64,000 nt of DNA from UBA974 sp002292405 (GTDB taxonomy: Bacteria > Bacteroidota > Bacteroidia > Flavobacteriales_D > Sanyastnellaceae), in contig CALTBR010000002.1 of NCBI GenBank assembly GCA_943842425.1, forward strand, positions 1 through 64,000, written 5' to 3'. A program made the position numbers and the translations under genes. Below are positions 32,725 to 41,827 of this stretch, piece by piece (position 1 is the stretch's first letter; each line of letters opens with the position of its first letter). The notes below the pieces were generated by a model. It saw only the letters and a list, made by a program, of their open reading frames with translations, had not been told where the DNA came from and searched no databases.

Positions 32725-34326
32725 TTAGTGTTTTTCAGATTTACTTACGTACCTCAACTCTAACCTATTTACTGGACTCACTACCCAACCTTGGACTGAT
32801 TTCCTTACAAAATGAGTTACCTGATCGTGATAAAGTGGGAGGACTGGCATTTCAGCATAAAGTAGACTGTCCATTTGCGCATACAAAATGACTCTACTGG
32901 ACTTGTCGGATTCTAACATAGCCTGATCGTATAGTTCTTCAAAATGAGGTGATTTAAAATGAGTGTAGTTGGGTCCGCCAGGAGAGAAATTGCGTTCTAA
33001 GAAAAGCCCTAAAAAATTCTCGGCATCAGCATGATCTGCAAGCCAAGATTTTTTAAACATCACAGATTTAGATGTAGCCACCTTCTCCCTATGAACTGAC
33101 GCTGGGCTGACGTCAACTTCCACTTTGACACCTATTTTTTGCCAATCGTGTTGGATTGCGGCACATATGTCAACGTAGTCCGAAGTTGTAGCAAGCTCTA
33201 TTACAGGAAGTCCAACTCCACCAGGATACCCTGCTAATACTAGAAGTTCCGAAGCAAGTGCTAAGTTATATTTCGGAGATGAATGCAAGCCGTTTCCCAA
33301 CATTGAGGGCGGAATAAATCGATCCGAAGGAAGAACAGATCCTCGCCTTAGGTTTTTTGCAATTCCGGCTCTATCAATACTCAAACTCAAAGCTTTTCTC
33401 ACTCTTGTGTCAGAAATTGAATCCATCAGAATACCTACATAATCTGTTTTTAAAAATGGCACTCGTTTAAGCTCTAAATTTTCTTGATGTTTCTGTGCGA
33501 GAGTGCCTTCTTGGGTCATTAAATCCTCCATATATGCCGGATGCAAACCACTCATAAAATCGTAGCGTCCCTGGATAAGTCCCAAATACTCTGCTCCCAT
33601 ATCTGGAACAAAATCTATATGAACTGCATCTAAATATGGCAGAGAATTGCCCGCCTCATCTTTCTCCCAATAATCTGTGTTTTTATGAAGGACTAACGCA
33701 ACATCTTCGACCGTCCAGGCGACTTTAAACGGACCGGTACCAGCTGGGTTAAACCTAAATTTCTCACCTCTATGTTCAACCGCTTCTGGAGCAACAATGG
33801 AAGCATAGGGCGTGGTGAGAAGGCCTAGAAACGGTGGAAAATCGTTTTTTAAGGAGATTTTCACAGTACTGTCGTTGATGGCAACGATACCCTCTTCCAC
33901 CACCGCATCTAAAATCCAACCACCTGGTGATGCAACGACTGGGTCCCTTAACCTCTCTAAACTGTAGACCACATCATTTGCAACCAGCTCTCTACCATTC
34001 TCAAGTCCAGGCACATCGGAAGCAGGTGTAAACAATACACCTTTCCTGAGATGAAACACAACACCTCCATCAACCCAATCCCAACTTTTTGCAATTGATG
34101 GAATGACCTCCAAATCGGGGGACAATTCTACCAATCCATCATAGAGTGCATCTACAGCCCACATAATCTCTAAGCTTCTAGCATGAGCGGGGTCGAGAGT
34201 GGTAATCCCATCACTTTCGTTATATCTGAATACCCTGTGATCATCAGAAACCCCATTTATTACACATCCCGACAATAAAGTTACTGTGGTGATTCGTAAG
34301 ATAAAATGGGAGAACAAAAGTTTCAT
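32725..34326 (-). CDS. ABC transporter substrate-binding lipoprotein, family 5 (peptide type)
   Basis: 533 residues with a lipoprotein signal (HFILRITTVTLLSGC, Cys about residue 21). The SBP_bac_5 fold shows ITTLDPAHARSLEIMWAVDA, YDGLVELSPDLEVIPSIAKS and WDWVDGGVVFHLRKGV near the N-terminus, and RVRKALSLSIDRAGIAKNL further on, all typical of oligopeptide/dipeptide-binding proteins. Such proteins deliver peptides to an ABC permease, but no permease or ATPase is adjacent, so its partner is elsewhere or it acts as a receptor. First gene of the minus-strand run toward the sigma factor. Confidence 0.88.
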   Translation of the reverse strand: MKLLFSHFILRITTVTLLSGCVINGVSDDHRVFRYNESDGITTLDPAHARSLEIMWAVDALYDGLVELSPDLEVIPSIAKSWDWVDGGVVFHLRKGVLFTPASDVPGLENGRELVANDVVYSLERLRDPVVASPGGWILDAVVEEGIVAINDSTVKISLKNDFPPFLGLLTTPYASIVAPEAVEHRGEKFRFNPAGTGPFKVAWTVEDVALVLHKNTDYWEKDEAGNSLPYLDAVHIDFVPDMGAEYLGLIQGRYDFMSGLHPAYMEDLMTQEGTLAQKHQENLELKRVPFLKTDYVGILMDSISDTRVRKALSLSIDRAGIAKNLRRGSVLPSDRFIPPSMLGNGLHSSPKYNLALASELLVLAGYPGGVGLPVIELATTSDYVDICAAIQHDWQKIGVKVEVDVSPASVHREKVATSKSVMFKKSWLADHADAENFLGLFLERNFSPGGPNYTHFKSPHFEELYDQAMLESDKSSRVILYAQMDSLLYAEMPVLPLYHDQVTHFVRKSVQGWVVSPVNRLELRYVSKSEKH

Positions 34327-34366
34327 AAATGAGCTAATAGTATCGTCCTCGCAAGTTAGTTAAGTG

Positions 34367-34374
34367 TAGCTTTG
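34367..34374 (+). promoter_or_regulatory. Bacteroidota -7 box TAGCTTTG upstream of the TonB-dependent receptor
   Basis: Exact TAnnTTTG match, 18 bases before the receptor ATG (34393) and 7 bases before a five-codon upstream frame. No clear -33 TTG. Confidence 0.5.
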
Positions 34375-34381
34375 CATCGAA

Positions 34382-34396
34382 ATGAACAAGCAATGA
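34382..34396 (+). other. Possible leader ORF (ATG AAC AAG CAA TGA)
   Basis: A four-residue frame (MNKQ) whose TGA overlaps the receptor ATG as ATGA. Positioned right after the -7 box, it would be nearly leaderless and coupled to the receptor start. This may be chance in such a short span. Confidence 0.25.
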
Positions 34397-36741
34397 TTAA
34401 GTACTTTGTATTAACAATTTTATCAGCTATTTCTTTAGTTTCCATTTCAGCCCAAACAACTCTAAGCGGGCGCGTTAGGAATGCTGTGACCGGAGAATAT
34501 ATCCTTGGCGCGAATGTGATTATTGAAAATAACACGAGTGGTGTTTCCACTAACCTTTACGGATTCTATAGTTTATCTCTACCTGAGGGAGAGCACTCTA
34601 TAAGGTACTCTTTCATAGGGTTTAAAAGCCTTACAGTGAAGGTGAATATGAGCGGTTCAAAGGTGAAAGATGTTGATTTGGCTCCTCAAACTGTGGAGAT
34701 AATGGGAGCCAATATTATAGGTGCTAAAGGAGAAAACACAAATAGCACTGAACTGGGGAGTACCGTTGTGAGTATTGAAACAATTAAAAGTCTGCCAGCA
34801 CTTTTCGGTGAGGTTGACGTTTTAAAGGTCATTCAGCTTCTGCCTGGGATTCAGAGTTCTGGGGAGGGCAATACCGGATTTTACGTGAGAGGTGGCGGGC
34901 CTGATCAAAATCTAATTTTGTTGGACAATGCGGCGGTATATAACGCATCGCATTTGTTTGGATTTTTCTCGGTATTTAATGCAGATGCGATAAGCAATGT
35001 TGGAGTGCACAAGGGAACTATGCCCGCCAGATATGGAGGTAGAATTTCATCTGTTTTAGACATCTCTCTGAGAGAAGGAAATAGACGGGAGCACAAAGTA
35101 AATGGTGGGGTGGGACTTATTTCTGCACGTTTAACGGTGGAAGGTCCTATTAAAAAAGACACATCTAGTTTTATTTTTTGTGCTCGCAGGACCTACATAG
35201 ACGTTCTCACTCGTCCGTTTGCAAAGGGTACTTCTGCTGAAGGTTCGGGGTACTATTTCTATGATCTTAACGCAAAAATTAATCATAGGTTTAGCGAAAA
35301 AGACGAGGTGTATCTAAGTGGATATTTCGGCAGAGATGTCTTTAGTTTCAAAAGCACAGATGCTGGCTTCGGCACTGATATTCCATGGGGAAATGCTATA
35401 GCTTCTCTTCGGTGGAATCACCTTTTTAATGACCAACTTTTTCTCAATATGAATGTCTCATATACCGATTATAATTTTGCTTTTGAAGGTGAGCAAGAAG
35501 AGTTCGCCTTCGGGTTTAATAGCGGAATAGAGGATTGGAGTTATAAATCAACGATGAACTATTACCCCAATTCACGTCACGAAATAAAAGGCGGAGTTGA
35601 GTATGTTTTTCACCAGTTTATGCCCACTGATTTTTTCGCAAGAAACGGCGATACACCTATAGAATTTGGTGTGTCTGAGGTAACGTACTCTCATGAAAGC
35701 TCAGCTTTTATTGAAAGCGACTTTGAGGTAAATGAGTTTTTAAAAATCTATAGTGGTCTTCGATATAGTGATTTCCGTCATGTGGGACCCTTTACAAGAT
35801 ATTCTTCAGATTATACTGTCATGGATTCAACTGTTTTCGGAAAAGGTGAATTGGTGAAGAAATATGGGGGGTTCGAACCGCGAATAAGCGCGAGAATTAA
35901 AACTGGAACTTATTCAAGTATTAAAGCTGGATTTAGTGAGAATTACCAATATGTACACTTGGCATCTCTTTCAGCTTCTACAGCGCCAACTGATGTTTGG
36001 CTTCCCAGCAGTGACCTTGTTAAACCCCAATGGGGAAGGCAGTGGAGCGCGGGGTATTTTACAGACCTTGGAGAGGACAGATCGTGGGAAGCTTCCATAG
36101 AAGGATACTATAAAGACTTAGAAAACTTAGTCGAATACGCTGAGAACACTTTGCCTACAGACAACATCGGAACAAATACAGACAACAACTTAATTTTCGG
36201 TGATGGATGGTCCTATGGAGCTGAGTTTTTCCTCAAAAGAAGAGCAGGAAGAATGAACGGATGGGTGGGATATACCTGGAGTAAAACTCAAAGAGTCTTT
36301 GAAGACCTCAACAATGGAGAAGTTTTCGATGCTAAATTTGACAGACGCCATGATCTAAGTGTGGTCCTTGACTATACCATCAATGAGAAATGGAGGGTTG
36401 GTGGAGTTTTCGTGTACGCCACAGGAAATGCGATTTCTCTCCCCATTCAGAGGTACATGCTCGAAGGACGGATTACAGATCTGTATGGCGAAAGGAATGG
36501 ATTTAGGATGAGTGACTATCACAGAGCTGATATTAGCGCGACTTACACACCTGAACAAAAGCGAGAAAACTTAGAATCATCTTGGGTTTTCAGCATCTAC
36601 AATCTATACAACAGAGCGAACCCATACTTCTTGTTTTTTGATACTGAAGGATCATTAACCGACGGAAGTCTTCAGGTTAATGCAAAACAAATCTCTCTCT
36701 TCCCCATACTTCCTTCTTTTACATGGAACTTTAAATTTTAA
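34393..36741 (+). CDS. TonB-dependent receptor with carboxypeptidase-regulatory N-terminal domain
   Basis: About 782 residues from MIKYFVLTILSAISLVSISA (signal, cut after SAQ). A carboxypeptidase-D-regulatory-like domain (LSGRVRNAVTGEYILGANV) is followed by the plug (LPALFGEVDVLKVIQLLPGI, then GFYVRGGGPDQNLILLDNA) and a 22-strand barrel ending YNRANPYFLFFDTEG ... FTWNFKF with a terminal Phe. SusC/TonB receptors import large or rare ligands across the outer membrane with energy from TonB; the ligand is unknown and no SusD partner follows. An -7 box and a tiny leader frame precede the ATG. The ABC exporter starts five bases downstream. Confidence 0.92.
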   Translation: MIKYFVLTILSAISLVSISAQTTLSGRVRNAVTGEYILGANVIIENNTSGVSTNLYGFYSLSLPEGEHSIRYSFIGFKSLTVKVNMSGSKVKDVDLAPQTVEIMGANIIGAKGENTNSTELGSTVVSIETIKSLPALFGEVDVLKVIQLLPGIQSSGEGNTGFYVRGGGPDQNLILLDNAAVYNASHLFGFFSVFNADAISNVGVHKGTMPARYGGRISSVLDISLREGNRREHKVNGGVGLISARLTVEGPIKKDTSSFIFCARRTYIDVLTRPFAKGTSAEGSGYYFYDLNAKINHRFSEKDEVYLSGYFGRDVFSFKSTDAGFGTDIPWGNAIASLRWNHLFNDQLFLNMNVSYTDYNFAFEGEQEEFAFGFNSGIEDWSYKSTMNYYPNSRHEIKGGVEYVFHQFMPTDFFARNGDTPIEFGVSEVTYSHESSAFIESDFEVNEFLKIYSGLRYSDFRHVGPFTRYSSDYTVMDSTVFGKGELVKKYGGFEPRISARIKTGTYSSIKAGFSENYQYVHLASLSASTAPTDVWLPSSDLVKPQWGRQWSAGYFTDLGEDRSWEASIEGYYKDLENLVEYAENTLPTDNIGTNTDNNLIFGDGWSYGAEFFLKRRAGRMNGWVGYTWSKTQRVFEDLNNGEVFDAKFDRRHDLSVVLDYTINEKWRVGGVFVYATGNAISLPIQRYMLEGRITDLYGERNGFRMSDYHRADISATYTPEQKRENLESSWVFSIYNLYNRANPYFLFFDTEGSLTDGSLQVNAKQISLFPILPSFTWNFKF

Positions 36742-36746
36742 GGTCG

Positions 36747-38639
36747 GTGAATTCGTTAAAAGCTCTAAGAACTCTCAACCCATTGTTTTGGCAACACAAA
36801 GGAAAACTCTTTGCGGGTATATTCTTTATCGCCATAACGAATATATTGGCCGTTTTTGCTCCTGCTCTTGTTGCTGAGGGAGTGAACTCACTGCGTGATG
36901 CGAATGTTAAGTACCTCGAACCGCTTTCCGAAGCTACTTCAGATGCTGAAAGATTTCAAATTTTCCAACAAGAGGAGGCCATTACTATCCCTAAAGTAAT
37001 GATGAGGACGATGGCGGAAATGACGGGAAATTTAGGATCTATTCATAGCACTGAAGATCTTTATAAACTTGTTATAGCGATTGCCATTTTCCAGGCGCTA
37101 CTTTATATGCTCACCTTTTTCATAAAAGGTATATTCCTCTACTTTACTCGCCAAACCATTATCGTCAACTCCCGACTTATGGAATTCAGCCTGAAGAAGA
37201 AAATCTACGAGCACTACTCCATTCTTGACGCCAACTTCTATAAATCTCACGACACTGGAGATTTAATGAACCGGATAAGTGAGGACGTTAGCAAAGTGAG
37301 GATGTATATGGGGCCGGCTGTGATGTATACCTTTAATCTGCTTGCATTGATCATCCTCGTCGTGGGAGTAATGATTACGATTGATGTCGAGCTAACTCTT
37401 TATACACTACTTCCCTTACCACTTATGTCTATCGGGATCTATTTTATTTCCTCTAAAATTAACCAGCTAAGCGATGATGTGGCGAGCAAGCAAAGCGACT
37501 TAACTTCATTCGCTCAGCAACACGTCTCAGGCATTAGAGTTCTTCAATCATATAACAAAGAATCAAAGGCATCGGACAGGTTTGAAAACGTATCCGACGA
37601 GTATAAAAAACACTCCCTTGACCTTGTGAAAGTAGAAGCCCTATTCATCCCTATCGTCGTCTTATTAGTGGGTCTAAGCACAGTACTCACAATATATATC
37701 GGTGGCCTGAAAGTGATCGAAGGCTCCCTAGAATTAGGCCACATATTCCAGTTCATCTTCTACGTAAACCTTCTAACATGGCCTTTTGCTTCCGTAGGAT
37801 GGGTTACTTCTTTGGTCCAAAAAGCTGAGGCCTCCATGGCACGCATACTGGATTTCTTAGATACTCAACCCGAAGTGGTTTCTGGCAGCACGATCGTTGA
37901 GGAAATTAATCACCCAGGACTTGTGTTTAAGAACGTGAGTTTTACGTATCCAGAAACTGGAATTGAGGCTGTGAAAGATCTCAGCTTCACTATCGCGCCT
38001 GGATCTACAGTTGCGATTACTGGCAGAACTGGAAGTGGCAAATCCACCATTACCCAACTCGCTATGCGGATGATGGATCCTGAATCAGGAAGCATAGAAT
38101 TTTTAAGCAAAAACATTGTGGATTTACACTTGGGAAAGTTTCGTGAAAGAACTGGATATGTCCCACAGGATGTTTTTCTTTTCTCAGACACGATTGCGAA
38201 CAACATCGCTTTCGGGCAAGATAGTGCGAGCCTTGAAATGGTTCACCAAGCAGCCGAAGCCGCAGGCGTTTCGGAGGATATCGATGGTTTCACAAATGGC
38301 TACGATACAATTTTAGGTGAGCGTGGCGTCAATCTTAGCGGAGGCCAAAAGCAGCGTATTTGCATCGCCCGCGCTTTAATCCGCAAGCCTGAACTCCTTA
38401 TTTTAGACGACTGTCTTTCTGCTGTTGATATCAGTACAGAAAAACACATTTTAAAAAGCCTAAATAAAAATGAGGCAAATAGAAGCTCCTTAATTGTGAG
38501 TCATCGAATCAGTACTATTAAAGACGCCGATTTAATCCTTGTTATTGACAAGGGCATAATAACCGAGAGGGGTACACACAAAGAATTGTCTGAAAAAGGT
38601 GGTCTTTATTCTGAAATGCTCGCAAAGCAAGATGTCTAA
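36747..38639 (+). CDS. ABC exporter, fused membrane and ATPase domains (MdlB/MsbA type)
   Basis: 630 residues with a GTG start at 36747 (NSLKALRTLNPLFWQHKGK). Six membrane segments lie in the first 330 residues, with a long extra loop (about residues 45-90) between helices 1 and 2. The nucleotide-binding domain has Walker A ITGRTGSGKSTI, signature NLSGGQKQRICIARAL, Walker B LLILDDCLSAVD and the H-loop SHR. The Glu that usually follows Walker B Asp is replaced: LILDDCLS has Asp in that position, a common variant in heterodimeric exporters. Likely lipid or drug export. Five bases after the TonB receptor, and overlapping the CoA transferase gene by 8 bases. Confidence 0.92.
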   Translation: MNSLKALRTLNPLFWQHKGKLFAGIFFIAITNILAVFAPALVAEGVNSLRDANVKYLEPLSEATSDAERFQIFQQEEAITIPKVMMRTMAEMTGNLGSIHSTEDLYKLVIAIAIFQALLYMLTFFIKGIFLYFTRQTIIVNSRLMEFSLKKKIYEHYSILDANFYKSHDTGDLMNRISEDVSKVRMYMGPAVMYTFNLLALIILVVGVMITIDVELTLYTLLPLPLMSIGIYFISSKINQLSDDVASKQSDLTSFAQQHVSGIRVLQSYNKESKASDRFENVSDEYKKHSLDLVKVEALFIPIVVLLVGLSTVLTIYIGGLKVIEGSLELGHIFQFIFYVNLLTWPFASVGWVTSLVQKAEASMARILDFLDTQPEVVSGSTIVEEINHPGLVFKNVSFTYPETGIEAVKDLSFTIAPGSTVAITGRTGSGKSTITQLAMRMMDPESGSIEFLSKNIVDLHLGKFRERTGYVPQDVFLFSDTIANNIAFGQDSASLEMVHQAAEAAGVSEDIDGFTNGYDTILGERGVNLSGGQKQRICIARALIRKPELLILDDCLSAVDISTEKHILKSLNKNEANRSSLIVSHRISTIKDADLILVIDKGIITERGTHKELSEKGGLYSEMLAKQDV

Positions 38640-39741
38640 AGTCAATCCATATATACCCTTTGAAGGGATTAGAGTCCTTGAATTAGCTAGTGTTCTGGCG
38701 GGACCTTTGGCAGGTTCTTTTTTCGCTGAAGGAGGTGCTACTGTGATTAAGGTGGAACATCCGACACACGGCGATATCACAAGATCTTGGAGATCTGAAA
38801 ACGAAGATAAAGAGGATACACTATCTGCATACTACGCTGCGGCAAACACATACAAGAATGTTCATAGAGTCGATTTGACAACCAAAGAAGGACAGGTTTG
38901 GCTTTTCGAAGAATTGGGCAAATGTGACATTCTGCTGCATAATTTTAAGGAAAAAGATCTTGTTAAGTTCAACTTAGTCCCCTCAGAAATAGCTGATCAA
39001 TTCCCACAACTGATTCACATAAGACTTTTGGGGTTTGCTTCCCAACCTGAGAGGTTGGCTTACGATGTGGTGGTCCAAGCGGAGACTGGTTTTATGCATA
39101 TGAATGGAGCGGAGAACGGTGAGGCTACAAAGATGCCCGTTGCCCTGATGGATATTCTTGCTTCACACCAAATCCGATCTGCCGCCTTAAGCGGACTTTA
39201 CGCAAGAGAAAAAGGTAGAAGTGGTTGGTTTGCTGAGGTAAGCCTTGAGCTAAGTGGAATCTCTGCTCTTGCGAATCAAGCTACGAACTATCTTATGAAT
39301 AAAAACATCCCCAAACGTCAAGGATCACTTCACCCGAATATCGCCCCGTATGGTGAGCAACTTCACTTAGATGGTGGAAGTATTGTGCTTGCAGTGGGTA
39401 GTGACTCACAATTTGCATCTTTGTGTAAAATTCTAGGTAGCGAAGAATTAGAAACCGATGAGAGGTTTTTTGACAACCAATCGAGGGTGAAAAACAGAAG
39501 TATTCTCATAATAGAGCTACAGAATTTAGCAAAGGTTCACACAAGAAATAGTTTGATCAATTCTTTTCACTCCAAGGGCGTTCCAGCTGGTGCGATTAAA
39601 GATTTAAAAGAAGTTTTTGCTTCGGGATCACCGGGAGCAAAAGCTGTTGTCCAGGAAGAAATAGAAGGGTCCAATCGAATGGTACGAAAACCTCTAACCA
39701 CTGCTTACTCAGTAACAGTCTTTGGGAAGTATACCGTATAA
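38632..39741 (+). CDS. CaiB/BaiF-type CoA transferase (family III)
   Basis: Start at MSKVNPYIPFEGIRVLELAS (38632), overlapping the ABC gene by 8 bases. The family III signatures are present: GIRVLELASVLAGPLAGSFF, GGATVIKVEHPTHGDITRSW, YDVVVQAETGF, and the PNIAPYGEQ stretch. These cytoplasmic dimers transfer CoA between organic acids through an aspartyl-CoA intermediate; the usual catalytic Asp would lie in the DVVVQA region. 369 residues, shorter than many members (about 400). Substrate unknown. The 3' end overlaps the convergent transglycosylase gene by 37 bases. Confidence 0.88.
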   Translation: MSKVNPYIPFEGIRVLELASVLAGPLAGSFFAEGGATVIKVEHPTHGDITRSWRSENEDKEDTLSAYYAAANTYKNVHRVDLTTKEGQVWLFEELGKCDILLHNFKEKDLVKFNLVPSEIADQFPQLIHIRLLGFASQPERLAYDVVVQAETGFMHMNGAENGEATKMPVALMDILASHQIRSAALSGLYAREKGRSGWFAEVSLELSGISALANQATNYLMNKNIPKRQGSLHPNIAPYGEQLHLDGGSIVLAVGSDSQFASLCKILGSEELETDERFFDNQSRVKNRSILIIELQNLAKVHTRNSLINSFHSKGVPAGAIKDLKEVFASGSPGAKAVVQEEIEGSNRMVRKPLTTAYSVTVFGKYTV

Positions 39742-40610
39742 ATTTTTCCTGGGGTAGCTACAAACGATTCCTTTATAAGCCAAGGGTTTAACTCCTTTAG
39801 CTCCCTGTAATTAGATCCATTATTTAGAGCGAATTCACTCAGGTTTTCTATGTTTGCTGTGATCACCACTTTTCTCACTTCATGAGGATGGTACACATCA
39901 TTTTCAGTTAATTGAAACCCATAAGTTTCAGGCTTTGACAGCACCTCTTTTACGGCAAGAATTCTATAAACATACCTGGCTGTCTCACTATTTAGGTGAA
40001 GCTCCCAATAACTATCTACTCCCTGAGCTTCTAATCTTTGTTCAACCCCAGTCATCCCCATATTATATGATGCCGCAGCTAAAGCCCAATTCCCGAATTT
40101 CTCATAAGACTCCTGAAGGTATTGGCAGGCCGCATGAGTACTTTTCTCAACGTGATATCGTTCATCTACCGTTGAAGTTACTTCTAATCCATATTCTGGG
40201 GCAGTTTTTTTCATAAACTGCCAAAAGCCACTCGCCCCTGCCGGCGAAACAGCCTGGGTTAAACCACTTTCAATTACAGCTAAATATTTAAAATCGTTAG
40301 GGATGCTATGTTCTTCTAATATAGGTTCGATGATAGGAAACCACCTTGATGCCCTCTTTAGATAAAGAATGCTTGAGCTATGTCTATACGTGTTAATTAT
40401 GAGCTCCTTATCCAATTTTTCTCTTACACTGAAAGATTCTAGAGGGACCTGCTCTCCCGCTAAGAATACAGATTCAGGAATGGGAGGTGAAACTACTGTA
40501 TTTGGTAGGGTCTCATTTACGCTTGTTGTACTCGTATCTGGAGACACTGCAGCAATGAACAACACACTAGAGACACTGATAAGAATGGCGGGGATTATGG
40601 CATTAGGCAT
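39705..40610 (-). CDS. Lytic transglycosylase, MltD-like (SLT domain)
   Basis: 301 residues. N-terminal signal or anchor (MPNAIIPAILISVSSVLFIA), then an SLT goose-lysozyme-like domain with the catalytic Glu in YLAVIESGL, followed by SPAGASGFWQFMKKTAPEYG and AAASYNMGMTG. These enzymes cleave peptidoglycan glycan strands and release anhydromuropeptides. The C-terminal 60 residues (VVITANIENLSEFALNNGSN ... LNPWL) look like a LysM-type wall-binding domain. The 3' end overlaps a CoA transferase gene convergently. Confidence 0.9.
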   Translation of the reverse strand: MPNAIIPAILISVSSVLFIAAVSPDTSTTSVNETLPNTVVSPPIPESVFLAGEQVPLESFSVREKLDKELIINTYRHSSSILYLKRASRWFPIIEPILEEHSIPNDFKYLAVIESGLTQAVSPAGASGFWQFMKKTAPEYGLEVTSTVDERYHVEKSTHAACQYLQESYEKFGNWALAAASYNMGMTGVEQRLEAQGVDSYWELHLNSETARYVYRILAVKEVLSKPETYGFQLTENDVYHPHEVRKVVITANIENLSEFALNNGSNYRELKELNPWLIKESFVATPGKIYTVYFPKTVTE

Positions 40611-40672
40611 AACACGAAAGGTACACCTATATGAAAAAAATGAGAGGGTTAAACAAAGTGGTTATTCACACT

Positions 40673-41218
40673 TTATCGTTCCAAATCTTTAAAAGAATCG
40701 GCTGCATCATCTTTGTCTGACATGATGATGTCTTGTAGAGAGTCACCCCAATCAATACGTAGATCATGATCGTCCCATTTCAATGATTTTTCACAAGCTG
40801 GGTCATAGAAATCCGTACACTTATACATCACTACAGTATCAACCTCCATAGCGCGAAACCCATGAGCAAAACCCTCTGGCACCCATAATTGCCATCTTGA
40901 CTCTGTGTCTAATTTTACAGAAAAATGTTGTCCGTAGGTTTTTGAATTCGGTCGGATATCGACTGCAATATCGAGGATTGATCCGGAAACGACACGGATA
41001 AGTTTACTTTGGGCCGAAGGAGAAGTCTGGTAGTGAAGACCGCGTATAACGCCAACCTTTGAGATACTCAAATTGTCCTGAACGAATATAATTTCCTTGC
41101 CTATTGCTGCATTGAATTTACGGGAGTTCCAAGATTCATAAAAACACCCCCTTTTATCTTTAAACACAGCAGGGCGAACTAAAAGTAGCCCATCAATAAA
41201 GGTTGTTTTTATTTCCAT
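40673..41218 (-). CDS. rfbC: dTDP-4-dehydrorhamnose 3,5-epimerase
   Basis: 181 residues, cupin fold. Family motifs: FKDKRGCFYESW, VIRGLHYQTSPSAQSKLIRV (catalytic His), SRWQLWVPEGFAHGF and MYKCTDFYDP (catalytic Tyr). Converts dTDP-4-dehydro-6-deoxyglucose to its 3,5-epimer for dTDP-rhamnose or related sugars of surface polysaccharides. rfbA, rfbB and rfbD are not beside it. Divergent from the GNAT gene; the 66-base gap between starts is AT-rich. Confidence 0.95.
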   Translation of the reverse strand: MEIKTTFIDGLLLVRPAVFKDKRGCFYESWNSRKFNAAIGKEIIFVQDNLSISKVGVIRGLHYQTSPSAQSKLIRVVSGSILDIAVDIRPNSKTYGQHFSVKLDTESRWQLWVPEGFAHGFRAMEVDTVVMYKCTDFYDPACEKSLKWDDHDLRIDWGDSLQDIIMSDKDDAADSFKDLER

Positions 41219-41272
41219 AAAGTTAAATAATTAAAAATTATAATAGTAGGTTTAAGCGCAAGATAAGGAGAG

Positions 41273-41280
41273 TAACTTTG
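41273..41280 (+). promoter_or_regulatory. Bacteroidota -7 box TAACTTTG abutting the GNAT start
   Basis: Exact TAnnTTTG match, only 4 bases before ATG 41285, which predicts a leaderless mRNA. No good -33 TTG seen. Confidence 0.55.
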
Positions 41281-41284
41281 CAAT

Positions 41285-41821
41285 ATGCTAGAGAATGCAA
41301 CACATCGATTAAGAGCTTTAGAGCCAGAAGATGTAGACATACTTTTACGGTTGGAAAACGATGCTAACCACTGGTGGTTAGGAGGAAGCATAACTCCCTT
41401 TAGCAGAGCTACTTTACTCAAGTTTGCCACTGGTGATCACGATCTGTATCGAGACAGACAATTGAGGTTGATGCTCGATCACAAAAATTCACAAGGAGAT
41501 TGGCATACTGTAGGAGCGATCGATGTTTATGATTTTGACGTACGGAATCTAAGGGCAGGTATAGGTGTGATTGTAGATCATAAAGAAAGGAGGAAAGGAC
41601 ATGCTAGTGTGGGGATAAATCTTATGGCAAATTATGCAGACGAGCATTTGGGGTTAAACCTTATTTACGCAGAAGTACCTACTAAACACGAAGCTAGCAG
41701 AAAGCTGTTTCTTCAAGCGGGATATAAAGAATGTGAAATAAGAAAACAGTGGATTAAGGGTGTTGATGGATGGGAAGATGTCGTTTTGATGCAGCTTTTT
41801 AATCAGAAAAATTTCGCCTAA
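41285..41821 (+). CDS. GNAT-family N-acetyltransferase
   Basis: 178 residues of RimJ/RimL type: N-terminal THRLRALEPEDVDILLRLEN, then AIDVYDFDVRNLRAGIGVIV, the acetyl-CoA pyrophosphate loop region KERRKGHASVGINLMANYA, and the C-terminal VPTKHEASRKLFLQAGYKEC. Members acetylate protein N-termini, amino sugars or antibiotics; the acceptor is unknown. mltG follows 6 bases downstream, so the genes are probably one operon (GNAT, mltG, DUF5916). The start abuts a -7 box, predicting a leaderless transcript. Confidence 0.9.
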   Translation: MLENATHRLRALEPEDVDILLRLENDANHWWLGGSITPFSRATLLKFATGDHDLYRDRQLRLMLDHKNSQGDWHTVGAIDVYDFDVRNLRAGIGVIVDHKERRKGHASVGINLMANYADEHLGLNLIYAEVPTKHEASRKLFLQAGYKECEIRKQWIKGVDGWEDVVLMQLFNQKNFA

Positions 41822-41827
41822 AAAAAA

